64,000 nt of DNA, taken from positions 72,349,660 to 72,413,659 of the forward strand of contig NC_092793.1 in assembly GCF_918797505.1 (NCBI RefSeq). The letters run 5' to 3'. The notes beneath the pieces are model-generated. The model did no database searches, was not told the origin of the DNA, and worked only from the letters and a program-made list of their open reading frames with translations. Numbering within the stretch: position 1 is the stretch's first letter; every line of letters starts with the position of its first letter. The position numbers were made by a program, and so were the translations under genes. Of the stretch, positions 22,801 through 34,493 are shown piece after piece. The stretch comes from Bemisia tabaci (taxonomy: Eukaryota; Arthropoda; Insecta; Hemiptera; Aleyrodidae).

Positions 22801-24430
22801 CATACATAATGGTAGTTCTGTTTTTCAAAATGCAGTCCAGTTTTTACGTGGTCAGATATCCCCTTCTAAACATGTTTATCTTGGCAAAATGAGATATTCT
22901 AATGAGTTTCAGCTCATCTGATTTCTTTAAAAAGTTTTTGAAAGTTTTAAAATATTTATAGGATCTGAAATTATCCACGAAATTTTTGATGGGCCTTGTT
23001 GTTGCCTTACAAATCAGCGGGACACTAATGCAGGCTTCTTGCCCGTTCCATCGTAATCTACGAAAAGGAAATATCAATAATTTCCATCATTCCTCGGCAC
23101 GACGTATATTATGCCGAGACTCTCGATTCTTAATTCGATTTCGATCCATACTTCTTGCCGATCGCTCCCACCAAAGCGTAGGTGTATCTAATATCGATTC
23201 TCTTCGATCGATCGATTTTCCGGAGAAATGTATCGACCCTCACATTTCGGTCCGCATGGACCCGGCCGAAAAATCGATCGATGAGTCGACAGCCGATTTA
23301 TCTTGATGGTGGAGGCCCGATCACTGATCACCAACGCCATTTTTAATTGGGTCAATTATTACCACTCCCCGGCCAAGGGACAGGGGGCCGTCATCAATTG
23401 CCGTTTCAATTATTGCCACTCGATGCGCCACGATGAAGCGCGCACCGCATCAGATAAGCCCCAGACTTATGCACCCATCCGAAGCCGAAGCCAAGTTGAT
23501 TAAAGGAAGAAATCGGCGGTGTTAACCTTGAAAAGCTTGCAATTTTGAAACTCTGTGGTCTTTACTAAATCCAGGGCTTTACAAATAGTATTAGCCTCAG
23601 ATACTTTTTTCTGTCTTCCAAATAGTTATATATTACGAATAATAAAGAAACAACTTAAAACGGGACTAAGGCCGCAAATAATATTCAATATATTAAATAA
23701 TAAAAAATAATTTTCTATCATTACGGAAAATGGGGGAAGGAGCGTCATTAAAAGGTTATCTGAGCTGATCGCTTCCAGAAGATATGTTCTCATAACAACA
23801 AGAGAAAGGACTGAAACCCCTTATGTCTGGAGTTACCTCAGGTTTCAGTTGATTCAACGAAAGATGCGTTTATTTAACCGAATCATTCCGGTAGATTCAA
23901 CCGGTAGAAAATTATCCCAAAGCAAACCAAAATGCAAAAATCTTGCTGGGTAGCAACGCCAAAGATGGGGGGGAAAGTGCGCCTGGAGACTGGAGAGTCG
24001 GCAACCCGCGCCAGCCATTCATCATACCTGTCGCACGTCGCGGATCGAATGAGGTTCGACGGAGGGCGGGAACGGGGTGGAGAGATCCCGCCTCCTCTTT
24101 GTAGAGATGAAGAGATGTTTTCGTCGCCTACGTGACATAAGGGCGTAACTACACTCTACAATGAACCCTGTTTTCCATACATTTTAATGCTTTTTCGGGC
24201 TCATCCCAATGTGTAGATACGCCCTTATGTCAGCTAAGCGACGTTTTGTAAATTGGCCTCTTTGAACTTTCTTACACGAATGATCGCTCGGTCTGGGCAT
24301 CCGCGCCGAGTCGTCGCCTCGCCTCACCTCGTCTCGCGCTGGCAATTTGAAAGCTCCGTTTTCGCAGGTGAATTGGACTAAATTTCGCAATTCAAACTAA
24401 AATCGACAAACTACCAACTACAATTTTCAG
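22801..24430. other. Intronic sequence, nothing recognised
   Basis: Several ATCGAT/GATCGATCGAT dyads lie at about 23190-23290. No supported gene or clear transposon ends. Confidence 0.4.
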
Positions 24431-24772
24431 ATGAACCGGTCCGAAAACTTCAGAGATCCATACTGCCGTGCTAAGGAAAAATGCCGTTTAAACATTCGAG
24501 AGCAGTTGCCGCATACTTCCTTCGATAAAATGTTGATTTTGGAGGAAAGCTATGGGTATTTTTCCTTGAAGTTTTCAGGAACTTTAGGTAAAATTGCGAA
24601 CAAAATTATCCGAAAGTGTGTGAGAAAAATGTTTAAAAATTTTGCCAAAAATTCGTGACTTACTAAAGAAAATTGGGCAATGCCTGAAGGCTCCTACGAC
24701 GTTTTTCCTTAGCACAGCAGCATATGACCTGAGCTTCGGGTCTCGTGCACGAAGTGTTTTTTTCCATGTGTA
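24431..24772. mobile_element. Fold-back fragment interrupted by CTGCCGTG MITE copy 7
   Basis: The fold-back pieces (24431-24462 and 24721-24772) match 8540-8614: TCCGAAAACTTCAGAGATC before the gap and TTCGGGTCTCGTGCACGAAG after it. The MITE fills 24463-24720, with CATA on both sides (24459-24462, 24721-24724). Compared with the uninterrupted sequence at 8561-8580, removing the MITE plus one CATA restores the fold-back. Confidence 0.85.
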
Positions 24773-24887
24773 CCATCGTTTCTCGTACGAAAGAACGTAA
24801 CTCCATTCTGCAAAAATTGCAGAAATGTAAGGTTGTAAAATCGACTCTAAGAATTCCATTTTTTACAAGAATGCACCGGTGCAATGG

Positions 24888-25433
24888 ACCACTAGATAAG
24901 GTACGAATTTCAGCATTCTGTTACATGCTTCTTAACCAAAATTTCACGTAAAACACGATGCACACAACGAAAATTACCGAAATTAACTCCTTACGAAGAT
25001 ATTTAATGATTCTTGACGCGTGAATTCAAACCACCTACTCATGAAAACTCAATGCTCTACGTGATTCACATCGCGCGCAAAACGTTATCATGACAGTCTC
25101 TGCGATATACAAATCTGGCAACCTCAATCTTGACGCTTTGGCTCAGCTATAGCAAATTGCTAATAGTTTGAACAACACATGGTGGGAAACGAACATTGCT
25201 CGATTAAGGAGCTTGCTGAAACCGTTGTAGTGCGCGATTTGACTCACGTAGAGTTTTGAGTTTCTTGTGAGCGGGCAGTTCAAATTCCTCGCAACCAATG
25301 TGAAATAAAAACGTCAATATCTTCGTTAGGAGTTGGTTTCCGTAATTTTCGTTGTGTGAATCGTTTTCTACGTGAAATTCTGGTTAAGAAACAGATATCA
25401 GATCGCTTAAATTCGTACCTTGTCTAGTGGTCC
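24888..25433. mobile_element. Fold-back element, ~215-bp arms
   Basis: Left TGGACCACTAGATAAGGTAC and right GTACCTTGTCTAGTGGTCCA are inverted. Complementarity continues through TTTCACGTAAAACACGATGC/ACGAAAATTACCG and CTCTACGTGATTCACATCGC on the left with their inverses on the right. The loop is about 100 bp. Partial copies occur at 47614-47872 and 56581-56725. Confidence 0.8.
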
Positions 25434-25630
25434 ATTTCTGTGTAAGATTTTTCTCTTTTTTCAACATGAGTTCAAAAGAAAATCAGTGAAATTTTCAGCC
25501 AGCATCGCCTGAGACTCTCCGGGTAAAAATGCAATATGCGGGGGGGGGGGGGGGGGCAATTTGGCAACGTTGAAAATATAGTTACGCTCTTACGTGAGGG
25601 AAACGACGACAAGGGAATCCAGGGATCTTG

Positions 25631-25912
25631 GAGGTGTCCGGAAATAGTACTGATTTTTTAAGGGCGGTGCGGAAGCACTGAGAAAGTGCGGAAATTCCGC
25701 AAGAAGGTCCGAAATTTCGGTTCATTTTTTCCATTTTTGTCGCAATTTGAGCAAGAAATTCAAATTGTTGGTCTGTTTCGAATTTCGTCAATTGGAGGTA
25801 TTTAAAAAGTACTGAATTTTTCCGCCGAGGAGGTACTGAATTTCATGGGAATGTACTGAAAAAGTACTGTAAAAGTACTGATTTTGGCCAGCCTGGTTCA
25901 ATAGACACCCTG
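25631..25912. mobile_element. hAT-like MITE ending TAGACACCCTG
   Basis: Second copy of the 3776-4044 type: GGTGTCCGGAAATAGTACTG at the left and CAATAGACACCCTG at the right, with GTACTGAA repeats between. The flanks CAGGGATCTT and CAGGAATCTT agree at 9 of 10 bases, consistent with an old target duplication. A poly-G run lies just upstream at about 25539-25556. Confidence 0.65.
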
Positions 25913-25929
25913 CAGGAATCTTCGAGCCG

Positions 25930-26273
25930 GTACCGGGCGCGTTGTTTACGATGGCCGAGGGCGAGGGCGAGGGCACGAGCAAAACACAAACAAGACCCGA
26001 ATCCGAATTTGGGCTCGGGAGCGTTTTTTTCCGCGGATCATTATTCCGCGAGCATCCACTCGCAACGGCGGCGACCGCGGCGCGGTCGGCGGAGTCGAAC
26101 TCGGTCAACACAGTTGTTTACTCGCGAGGATGGCAGAAAACACGGGATCCGCGCCCGCCGATTCGCCCGGGAACCTTGGGAGTCGCCCAAAAAGGCGCAA
26201 GCCCCGACGCCCCGAGGGGCTCCGCCGAGCTGGCTCCATCCAGCGCCGCGACGCCGCTCGACGCACAACGGAT
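25930..26273. other. GC-rich patch, no gene supported
   Basis: CpG-rich, with overlapping ORFs on both strands and in several frames. None shows a domain, so the frames reflect base composition. Confidence 0.4.
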
Positions 26274-26935
26274 CTAGAGTCCCTTTATACTGAGAGTCAA
26301 GACCAGAGACAAGAGACCCTCCACTGGCCTCCTAGCGACAGGTGGAAGCTTCTACTTTTGGGGTTTCAACAATTCCTTATGGACAATTATTAGGGAGCAA
26401 CAGTCATCACGCTAGTTTCGGCTGTTGACTTACCTACATGGTCGATGATGAGCTTCGGATGACGTCATGAGCCAAACAACTTTCCCAAACGTCGGCCATT
26501 TTCGGCTTGTTTGCAAAACGAAACTGCCAACACGTTGTTGAACATCAACCATGTAGGTAAGTCAACAGTAGAATGCTGAAGTCCCGAAAGTAAAAGCTTC
26601 CACCATGGCCAAAATACTAGTGGAGGGTCTCTTGTCTCTGGTCAAGACAACACCCTCTCATGGAGTCACAAACGGGAATAATGATTACACAAATTGAACG
26701 TTTTTCGTAATCTTTGATCGGCTCATTCTTAAATTCCTTTCTCCGTTCCTTCTCTCATTCCGTTTGTTCCTTGTCGAACCTGAAATTCCTCGGTCCATTC
26801 CAGATTATAATCTTTGCAATTGGTGAAAATGTAATCTTTATTCCCGTTTGTGACACTGTGAAGGCCTAAAATCCGGTTAACCAATCAGAAATGGATTCGC
26901 ATTGTCTTGACTCTCAGTATAAAGGGACTCTACCC
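26274..26935. mobile_element. Nested-hairpin element with AGAGTCCCTTTATACTGAG ends
   Basis: Left terminus AGAGTCCCTTTATACTGAGA and right terminus TCTCAGTATAAAGGGACTCT are inverted. Inside, 26301-26360 (CAGAGACAAGAGACCCTCC) pairs with 26590-26643 (GGAGGGTCTCTTGTCTCTG), and further in, GTTGACTTACCTACATGG pairs with CCATGTAGGTAAGTCAAC. Termini resemble those of the 28496 element, so they are probably relatives. Confidence 0.75.
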
Positions 26936-27270
26936 GCCCCCTTATTTTCTTTTTTCGGGGCCCCGGTTAGGCACCCGTTTCTCAAATTCCTTTCTCTGTT
27001 CCCTCTCTCCTCTTTAGAGATGTAAATGGCCTTAGATGCTAAAGCACCGCTCCAAAATAAAATTATTTTACTACTACTACTACTACTACTACTACATTCC
27101 GTTTGTTCCTTATCGAACCTGTAATTCCTCAGTCCATTCCAGCTTATAATCTTTGCAATTGGTGAAAATGTAATCTTTATTCCCGTTTGTGACACTAAGG
27201 AGGCCTAAAATACGATAACCAATCAGAAATGGATTCACATTGTCTTGACTCTCAGTATAAAGGGACTCTA
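26936..27270. repeat. Duplicate of the right part of the hairpin element plus a retroposon-like tail
   Basis: 27095-27270 repeats 26757-26934 closely (ATTCCGTTTGTTCCTT through TAAAGGGACTCTAC). Between them an inserted piece ends in AAAATAAAATTATTT followed by (TAC)n at about 27069-27094, a form typical of 3' ends of non-LTR retrotransposons (inference). The duplication is direct and about 338 bp apart. Confidence 0.65.
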
Positions 27271-27451
27271 CTTATAACTTTGCCTATACAAAACGTTGAG
27301 GTTCTATAAGTAGTTCCTTTGGTTTCCTCGTGAAATTTTCTTCTCTTAACGTCCCCCAATGTTTAAAATGTGACGAAATAAACATAAAAATTTGCAGTTT
27401 CAGTAAAAAATTTCATGTCTGGCCTGTCTCATTGATTCGATCCACTGTGCG
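27271..27451 (-). mobile_element. Family-2 MITE, reversed, left end lost
   Basis: Contains TTTGGTTTCCTCGTGAAATT, the inverse of the central block in other copies, and ends TTGATTCGATCCACTGTGCG. Its other terminus is missing; it begins where the preceding duplicate ends. Confidence 0.65.
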
Positions 27452-27649
27452 ACGACTCCAAGCCAAGCGACGTGTGCCCTCCCGAGCGACCACGAACGCA
27501 GCATCTGCGCCACCGTATGCTCGTGTTTCTCTAAGACCGCCATTCCAGCGCTAAGTCACTGACTTAATCGTGTTTTGATGATTTTAGATTAGATCAGTGA
27601 AAAATAATGAGATCCATACTGACGCTAAGTGTTCATGCCCAATTGCCCA

Positions 27650-27800
27650 ATGGGCCTGTTGCAAACGTCAGCTAGAGCCAAAAAAGAACATATTTCTTGT
27701 AGAAAATGGCTCAAAAATCAAGACGAGCGTTCAACAAAAGTCTGAATTACACTCCTAACTTCACCATCTTCGTTTTAAATATTTTTTTAGGCTTCCCACT
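27650..27800. repeat. Dispersed repeat shared with 15670-15835
   Basis: GGGCCTGTTGCAAACGTCAG, AAAATGGCTCAAAAATCA and ACACTCCTAACTTCA are shared. Just upstream (27616-27630) a stub reading TACTGACGCTAAG may be a remnant MITE end. Confidence 0.6.
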
Positions 27801-27834
27801 TCATAAACGGTAGTAAACGGTTAAAGTGGGGTTC

Positions 27835-28010
27835 ACTGTTTGACACAGGGATAACTAACACCAAAAATGAACCAACAGCTTGTCTTACCTTGTGTTTTGC
27901 CCAGGGCGAAATTTCATGGATTACTGTTTGACACAGGGATAACTAACACCAAAAATGAACCAACAGCTTGTCTTACCTTGTGTTCTACCCAGGGTGGCGA
28001 AATTTCATGG
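27835..28010. repeat. Two-unit tandem repeat, 88-bp period
   Basis: ACTGTTTGACACAGGGATAA starts at 27835 and again at 27923. Both units run through AACCAACAGCTTGTC and CAGGG...CGAAATTTCATGG. The units are almost identical, so the duplication is recent. Confidence 0.9.
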
Positions 28011-28338
28011 AAAGTAAAGTATGAAATTTCAGAAATTTATGGAATACATTGAAAAATACCGGTTCCTTTTCATGTTTCGCAAAACGTAAAAAATGTGAAT
28101 TTCTTCTATTTATGTGTGCTTTGAATGCGGGTTCCATACTCTAGCCCCTGTAAAATATGAAATATTTCACAGCCTCGTGGAATTTCATGAAATATTTCGC
28201 TGAAATGTCCAATCCCTCATTTCTTTCTTACATTTCATGCCACCCTGGTTTTGCCTCCCATACTAACACAATATTTTGGTTACTGTTTCTTACCGGGTAC
28301 ACATTCAGCGCCGTTTTCCACCAATTTTGTTATCTTAA

Positions 28339-28440
28339 GGGGGGGGGGGGGGTGTCCATCATGCGTTACGTAACAATTATTCAGGAGGGGGCTTTAGGGT
28401 TGCGTTACGAAGCGCTACAAGGGAGGAGACCGGCAAAGTT
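28339..28440. repeat. Fragment with GCGTTACGTAAC termini-like sequence
   Basis: A G-run followed by GTCCATCATGCGTTACGTAA and GGGTTGCGTTACGAAGCG. Similar words (ATTGCGTAACGC, GTGCGTTACAAAGGGG in inverse) occur at 30490-30560. It resembles MITE ends known from hemipterans, an unverified recollection. Confidence 0.45.
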
Positions 28441-28495
28441 GGTCACTTACTTTATGAAAGCTCCCATATCTAAAATGTGTTGTGTATCTTGAACT

Positions 28496-28880
28496 AGAGT
28501 ACCTGTATAGCGAGAGTATAGACAGATGTGAAACTCCGAAAATCCATCAGGCCTTCACCGATGTCTCCGCGAATAAAGTTAGGGCCCAGAAATGCAGCCA
28601 ACCTATGGATTTCAATTATCCAGAGCGCTTTACTAATACAATTGTTACGAACCATCGTTTATAAAGCACGTATTTGACTTAGTTTTTGTATAAATTTACT
28701 CTTTTTTGCGGAAGAACGCTCGCATTTATGTACATTCTTAGCCATCTTGGTTAGAATTGGAATCTGCAGACTGGCAGTGAAATTTTGTGCGTTAGAAGTT
28801 GGTTAGAAGGGTGGCTGCGTTTTTGGGCCCTAAGCCCTCCATGAAGCGATCCGTCCATACTCTCGCTATATAGGTACTCT
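28496..28880. mobile_element. 385-bp element with perfect 10-bp TSD (MULE-like size)
   Basis: Left AGAGTACCTGTATAGCGAGA and right TCTCGCTATATAGGTACTCT form terminal inverted repeats of about 28 bp. The 10-bp flank ATCTTGAACT is identical on both sides (28486-28495, 28881-28890). Target duplications of 9-10 bp are typical of Mutator-like elements (family knowledge), but no transposase is present to prove it. A second, interrupted copy is at 8210-8745. Confidence 0.88.
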
Positions 28881-28890
28881 ATCTTGAACT

Positions 28891-29305
28891 CGCGGAATGC
28901 TTTGCGCCGAAGCTGATGATCCACATACTTTATGAATGGGTCCGATTCGGCAGCAGTGGTCGAGGATGACCCACTGAGAGCGCAGAAGTCGAAGCCGGGA
29001 GCGCTTTAATCCGGTGTCAATTGGGTGTTGAGTGCGTCGTGGTGGTAGCGGGGGTGGGGGCGCGGGTGGCGCCTCGCCCCCCCCCTCCCTCCTCCCCCGG
29101 GGGCACCCGTGGACCACGCGTGCGTCAATTGATCTGCCGCCGCTAATCCATCGAATTCATCGGCACCGGAAACTTTTCATCAACCACCTCGCACCCGTCA
29201 AAACACCATCCATGCCAATCCGTATCCCACTCATTGTCCGCGAACCCCTCGGCCTCGACCCTTGGCCCTTGCCCGTTGGCTTTCCAAGGCTTTAACGCCC
29301 GTCCC
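28891..29305. other. G/C-rich intronic stretch, no gene supported
   Basis: A purine-skewed (GGTGGG)-like segment at about 29040-29075 is followed by a C-run at 29076-29100. Chance ORFs run on both strands. Confidence 0.4.
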
Positions 29306-29311
29306 TATATT

Positions 29312-29557
29312 CTGTTATGCTGAGCAGGAACGCCGTAAATCCATCAAGATTTTTCCTCGTTTTTTGGAACCTAACGCCTTATAACATAAAAACTGTTTTG
29401 CCCATGCACCTCACATTTTCAAGTTGAGTTCTTCATAGTCTTTCCGAAAGTATTCTGTAAAAACATTATCCCAAGGCACGCAAGTTTTTCTGCTATTATA
29501 CGTTGTTTCCAGAAAAATGTTAAATGACGTTCACGGCGTTTTTGCGTTGCACGGCAG
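29312..29557. mobile_element. CTGCCGTG MITE, copy 8, diverged, perfect 4-bp TSD
   Basis: Left CTGTTATGCTGAGCAGGAAC, right GCGTTTTTGCGTTGCACGGCAG-type end finishing ACGGCAG. The flanking 4-mers are TATT on both sides (29308-29311, 29558-29561). The interior is more diverged than in other copies, suggesting an older insertion. Confidence 0.75.
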
Positions 29558-29561
29558 TATT

Positions 29562-32500
29562 CGTGATCCTAAATGAAATCCTTTCATTAGCGAGGCCCTA
29601 TCTGAGGATAACATTGAGATCATGGGAGGATTAAGGGCGCCGCGATAGTAGCATCATGAAAAAGACAATTTTTGCTAACCTCGAATGAAATTCAACAGCG
29701 TACACGGAAAAAAGTGTTGAGGGCTACCCCAATTTTTTGGATGATTTGGAAATTTTCAATCAATTTTGGAGTACCGCAACTCCAGGTAGTTGGAAAAATT
29801 AGAATTGAAACAAAAATTCTACACGAGTGGTTCCGCTCATTAAAACTATCGAACGAGCCTACAATTTTAGAACCTGATAATTTCATCGAGTGTTCTTTCT
29901 TTCCTGAAGTTGGGGATTTGTATTGTTGCCGAGAATCAAATCGTTTGACCAAATCAAGCTCGCCGAATAGGACGGCATGGCTCATTTCTTAAAACGATGT
30001 CAAAAGAGCGACGAAGTATGAAGTCAGCTTCGTTTCAACTGAAAAACTTGATAGCGTATTTGTTTGTTCTTCGATTATTACTTCCCCATTTCGGTAGCAT
30101 TTATCTCCAACGATAACGGATACGTCGAAGAGCGCATGTAAACAGTAACCAATTGTCAAATCAAATATGTGTCCTGAAACGCGAGTGAAAATAATTTTTA
30201 ATGAGATTTTCGTCTCGTACAGCACGGATAGAATGCCTATATTTACGGAATCTAATTTTTGATAGCTGGATATGGGTTTGTTGCAAGCAAGAGATACAAC
30301 TAGACTTGTTGTAAGTAAAATCGCACGGAATGACTGTCTGAAAAAAAAGTCTGAAATCCCCTTCTTGACGCGCAAGCTGCGTAGTTCGTAACACGTTTTT
30401 TTAAAGCTCCTGCCGGCAATTTTTCTTAGTGGCTGGCGATCCAGAAATGCTTGGGGCTGTACATAAAATACGTAAAAATAGGATTTAACTCTCGTTTCCC
30501 CTTTGTAACGCACCCGCAAAGTAGGCCTGCAACCCCCCTAAAAAATTGCGTAACGCTGTTTTCGACCCCTCACATCAGCGTTCTTTGATGAATTTTGGAT
30601 TGAAAATTGCCACTTCGCATCGATTTTTCATCATGGATTTTCGAAAAATCTACGCTACGCGCCCATTTTAGGATTACATAACGCAGCAGGCAGCTCTGAA
30701 TGATCCCGCTTTTTTTAACGCAGGCTCAGACTCCCCTTGAGCGGTACCTATTTCATGAACGACCCTTCTTTTCTCCCTCTCTCTTTTTCTCGCTCTTTTA
30801 AAGCTTCCTACGTGGCAGCCTCGCGTGACCAAGGCTCTTCGTCGTAGGGAAAAGAGTCAAAAAGTGTCACAGGTGAGATATTTGGTGGGATTGAGGTGGG
30901 GCCTGTTGAAGTGACAATGCTCCCAGCGAGATAAGGATGTTCTCTATCACCCGCCCGTAGCAACGCCTAGGCCAACCTTGTTCCCAGTGTAGAATCCTCA
31001 ATATTTCCTCTCCATTATTTGACTTGACTCCGTATTTTGAAGATGACATAAACATCTTCAGCTTTAATTTTTATCAAAATCAGGCACTTTTTATTTTCAC
31101 GTTCAAGAGGAGGAAGTATTGGAATGAAAGAAAGAAGAATAGGTTGGGATATATTTTTCTTGCGATAAAGAAACCTCCATCATCCGAAAATGCCCTCCCT
31201 CCGCGAAAATTTTTATTTTTTTTTTTAATTCACCCTCCGTCTAAACGTTTAATGTTAAGACTCAGATCTTCCTATGTTTTTTTCCCTCTTTCGTAAATAA
31301 TCTGCTGACCCTCTCTAATAAGGTGGAAATTGCTTATTCGTCCCAATTTTTACATATTTTTAAATTTTATGTAAATAAATTGAAACCGAACACCGTGCTC
31401 CGCTCCGGTGGTAAATTACACCAATTTTGCGAATAATACCTAAGCTCAATCAGCCTGCTTGAAGGGAACCTAGTAGCCAGTACTGTACTCCTGGCGCTGG
31501 CTATCAAATTCCGAGGAGCGGAAATGTAGCCTGAGCCTGGTTTGACAGTTCAACAATAATTCGTCTCTGATTCGATGTTTTTGGCTTTCTGACTCCCGGT
31601 CTACGCTCCACGCCGTCTAGTGTCTACCGAGCGTTATGATAATTTTCATTGCGTGAATTAGGAAGAAAAAAATAAGTTGCTCTGAAATAAATTCACATTA
31701 TTTCACATATTATCATTACCTAAACCGGGATACAGAAAGTTCTTCGGCATACGCTGTTTCGAGCAACCAAGGGGTCAGCTTATAATAATTTTCACCAAGA
31801 ATTAGCGTGTTTGCAGTAATTTACCAAAAATTAAACGTGGTCGCATTAATTTTCTAAAAAATTAACACTTACGCAGTATAAAATTCTCAAAAATTGAACT
31901 TTTTTCTACCAGTTTTGCAAACTAAATATGAACATCCTTGTCATAAGTGTTCCTAAAAATCAGTGCGTTGAGTGTTCGCTCTTTGGAATGAAACAGATTT
32001 GTTGATCCCTGTGACCAGACGTTCGGTTCACACAACCGAACTTCTTTCATGTTTTCTTTTAGCCTCATAAGTTCGGTGATACGATGCGATTTGTTGGGAT
32101 GACTTAGAACACCATGTCCTCCTTCATTCCGCGGAAATGCAATTTTGTCTTCTTATTTCAAGTCACGTCACTTGTGGAAATCAAGTCTTTCGCTCCATGC
32201 AACTTTTCTACTCACGCCTTGAAGTCTCTGAGTCAGCCGAAAAGAGTTCACGTTCTCCTTCATTTCGTGGTTATGCAATTTTACCTACTTAGAAGTCGAA
32301 ATCGTTGTATCACGCGTTTTCCCCCATCCAACTTTTCTACTCGACTCTTGCTCTCGGCTCTCGCCCCGTAAATTGTGCTAAGTTCAGAGATGCCTACGCC
32401 ATTGGACGTATTTCTGCTGGACGGAACCAGAGTCGGGTCGGAAAGAGGGGATGCGCTCGTTAGTTCTCGGGGCGTAAGAGTAAATGGAAATTATAAAGCG

Positions 32501-32823
32501 CCAGTGACGTCAGCGGCGACGACGAGAGCGATCTCGAGGAGCTACGCGGCTACGCGGTCCACAACGCTCTTTTCACATGTCTACGGCTCATGAGTTAGCA
32601 TACATTTGGCGCCTAGTTCCGTTTAATTCAATGTAAAATCCCGCTTTTCCATTTCCTCAGAAGGAATCTCGCCCACTTTTACATTGTTTCCTATGCAGCT
32701 CACCACGAGCACACCTCATCTTTCCTACGCGTCTCTAGGTCCGTTTAGCAAGGATAGCGTGAGCACACAACTTCGGAGGGTGTGCGCAAAAATGGAGCAC
32801 ATTTTGATCGATACGCATAAAAA
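29562..32823. other. Intronic sequence; possible decayed element at 29700-30560
   Basis: TACACGGAAAAAAGTG at about 29701 resembles the fold-back termini at 8306. Near 30490-30560 there are GCGTTACAAAGGGG-like words. A 176-codon minus-strand frame (29989-30519) is the second-longest frame in the window but shows no family I recognise. From 30560 to 32823 nothing was recognised. Confidence 0.4.
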
Positions 32824-33773
32824 CCCTGGTAAAAATTGGCGATAAGAGCTGCGTTTCAAAATACCATAGGAATTCTTATAGCCGGCTAAAGGGCTACAGA
32901 AAATCATATAGCTGGCTGTAGAATGCGGAGAAAATCATACGGCCGGGCTATACGAAGCGATAAAAAATTATGCAGCCGGGCTACAGTTCCTATAGCCGGG
33001 CTTTACACTTTATCGCCTGGCTGTTGCTTTTTCGCCATCGATTATAAAAGGCTATAAGAAATTGTGTAGAAATTCGTGTGCTTTGGAAATCATCAAGTTT
33101 AATACGGAACCACCTTAATATTTACAAAACACACATTATATTTTCCTTTAATACATATGTTTTTGTCATCAATTAAAATGAGAATAATCCATACAGGATG
33201 TGCAAACATTTCAAAATCATGACTTGAATAACGCTGGCTCCGCCAGATTAAATATTAGAACCTAACACAAAGCGGAGCGGCAACGCACTGGCGCCTACAA
33301 ACCTAACAGGGATACTTCACGCATTGCGCAACGCGTGAAGTATCCCTGTTAGGTTTGTAGGCGCCAATGCGCGTTTCGCGCTGGCTGCCCGTCTGCCGCA
33401 CCGCAGCGTACCACGGCACTTGAAGAAACTATTTCACACCAGAGGTATTGCACAGTATCATACGAAACTGAAGGCGCTCTAATATATTAGGAATGGCAGG
33501 CATCCATCAAAAGCACGGAGCTTTCCTCGCAAAATAAATCAAGATACTACGGCCGAAAAAGAGAGCAGTGGTCCAAAAATTCACTAAGTCCTAGCATCCG
33601 TAATTAGTGACGTTTTGCCTACACTTTATCGCCTGACTTTGAGTTGCTTAATTCGGCTATAAAAGGCTATAAGAAATCGTGTAGCCGGCTATAGAAGCTA
33701 TTGGAAATATTACAGCCGGCCGTAGGTCTATGGTATTTTGTAACACAGATTCTACTGCCAATTTTTACCAGGA
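32824..33773. mobile_element. 0.95-kb element with CCCTGGTAAAAATTGGC ends, copy A
   Basis: Left CCCTGGTAAAAATTGGCG and right TGCCAATTTTTACCAGG are inverted. Both arms are dense in TATAGCCGGCTA-like words, spaced irregularly. The core carries a 76-bp palindrome. Copy B (41892-42873) lies in opposite orientation, judged by comparing the sequence next to each terminus. No ORF. Confidence 0.88.
33290..33365. repeat. 76-bp palindrome, copy A
   Basis: Starts GGCGCCTACAAACCTAACAG and ends CTGTTAGGTTTGTAGGCGCC. The two 38-bp halves are inverse except for one mismatched pair at the middle (GCATTGCG against CAACGCG). It would form a near-perfect hairpin. Confidence 0.95.
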
Positions 33774-34493
33774 AGACTCTTCCGATCCATTGTAAGTACG
33801 TTTATTCCGGTTATTTTGGCAGCGCGGCAAGTACAAGCGTTGGTTTTAGTTTGTCAATCGGCCAATATCGTGATGGTCGGACAGATGTGTACCCTCTGGA
33901 AGGGGGAGGGGGTCTTTCGTAATTAGCTCATTGTTAACCGATGAACGAAGTTAGCGGCTCTCCGGGGTCACCGCAAAGACCGATCATAATAGATATCCAG
34001 TCTTGGACACTCGAAACCGTTAATTTCTAGCCATAAGCCATAAGCTCCTCGGTGGAGGGGGGGGGGGGGGGGCTCGGAATCGCGTTATCACCGTCCTGTG
34101 TCAAAGAAAAGACATTTTAATATTGTAGATCTCGCCGTACAAGTGCTTTTGGTGTATCTCTAGAAGGGAGACAAGTTGTGCGAGAGAGCATTTACACTCT
34201 TGTTAGAAAGTGCCCTGGAGCTTCACGTTGAATCCTTAAAATCATTCCCCTGTCGATTTTGACGACGGAACACATAAGATGTGACAATAAAGCAGGATGG
34301 TTGATGAGCCAATCAGAGGTCTTTAAAGGTATACTCCACCCCCGTACTCGGTTTCTACCGAAGGTATACCCTACCTGTCTTTTGTGCGTGCTGCGTCTAC
34401 GATTATAGTTACCGGTTGGAATAGGCGTATAGATACTTTGCAGCAAGAGCAGCCAATTGTAAGCATTGACCACGAAATGAATGCACTCCAACT
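33774..34493. other. Intronic sequence with a poly-G run
   Basis: G-run at about 34056-34073. No repeat or gene was recognised. Confidence 0.45.

Noticed and set aside
29989..30519. 176-codon minus-strand ORF
   Set aside because: Among the longest open frames, but it starts in a repeat-like GCGTTACAAAGGGG segment, has no recognisable domain or signal and no splice context. Possibly a decayed gene; not supportable.
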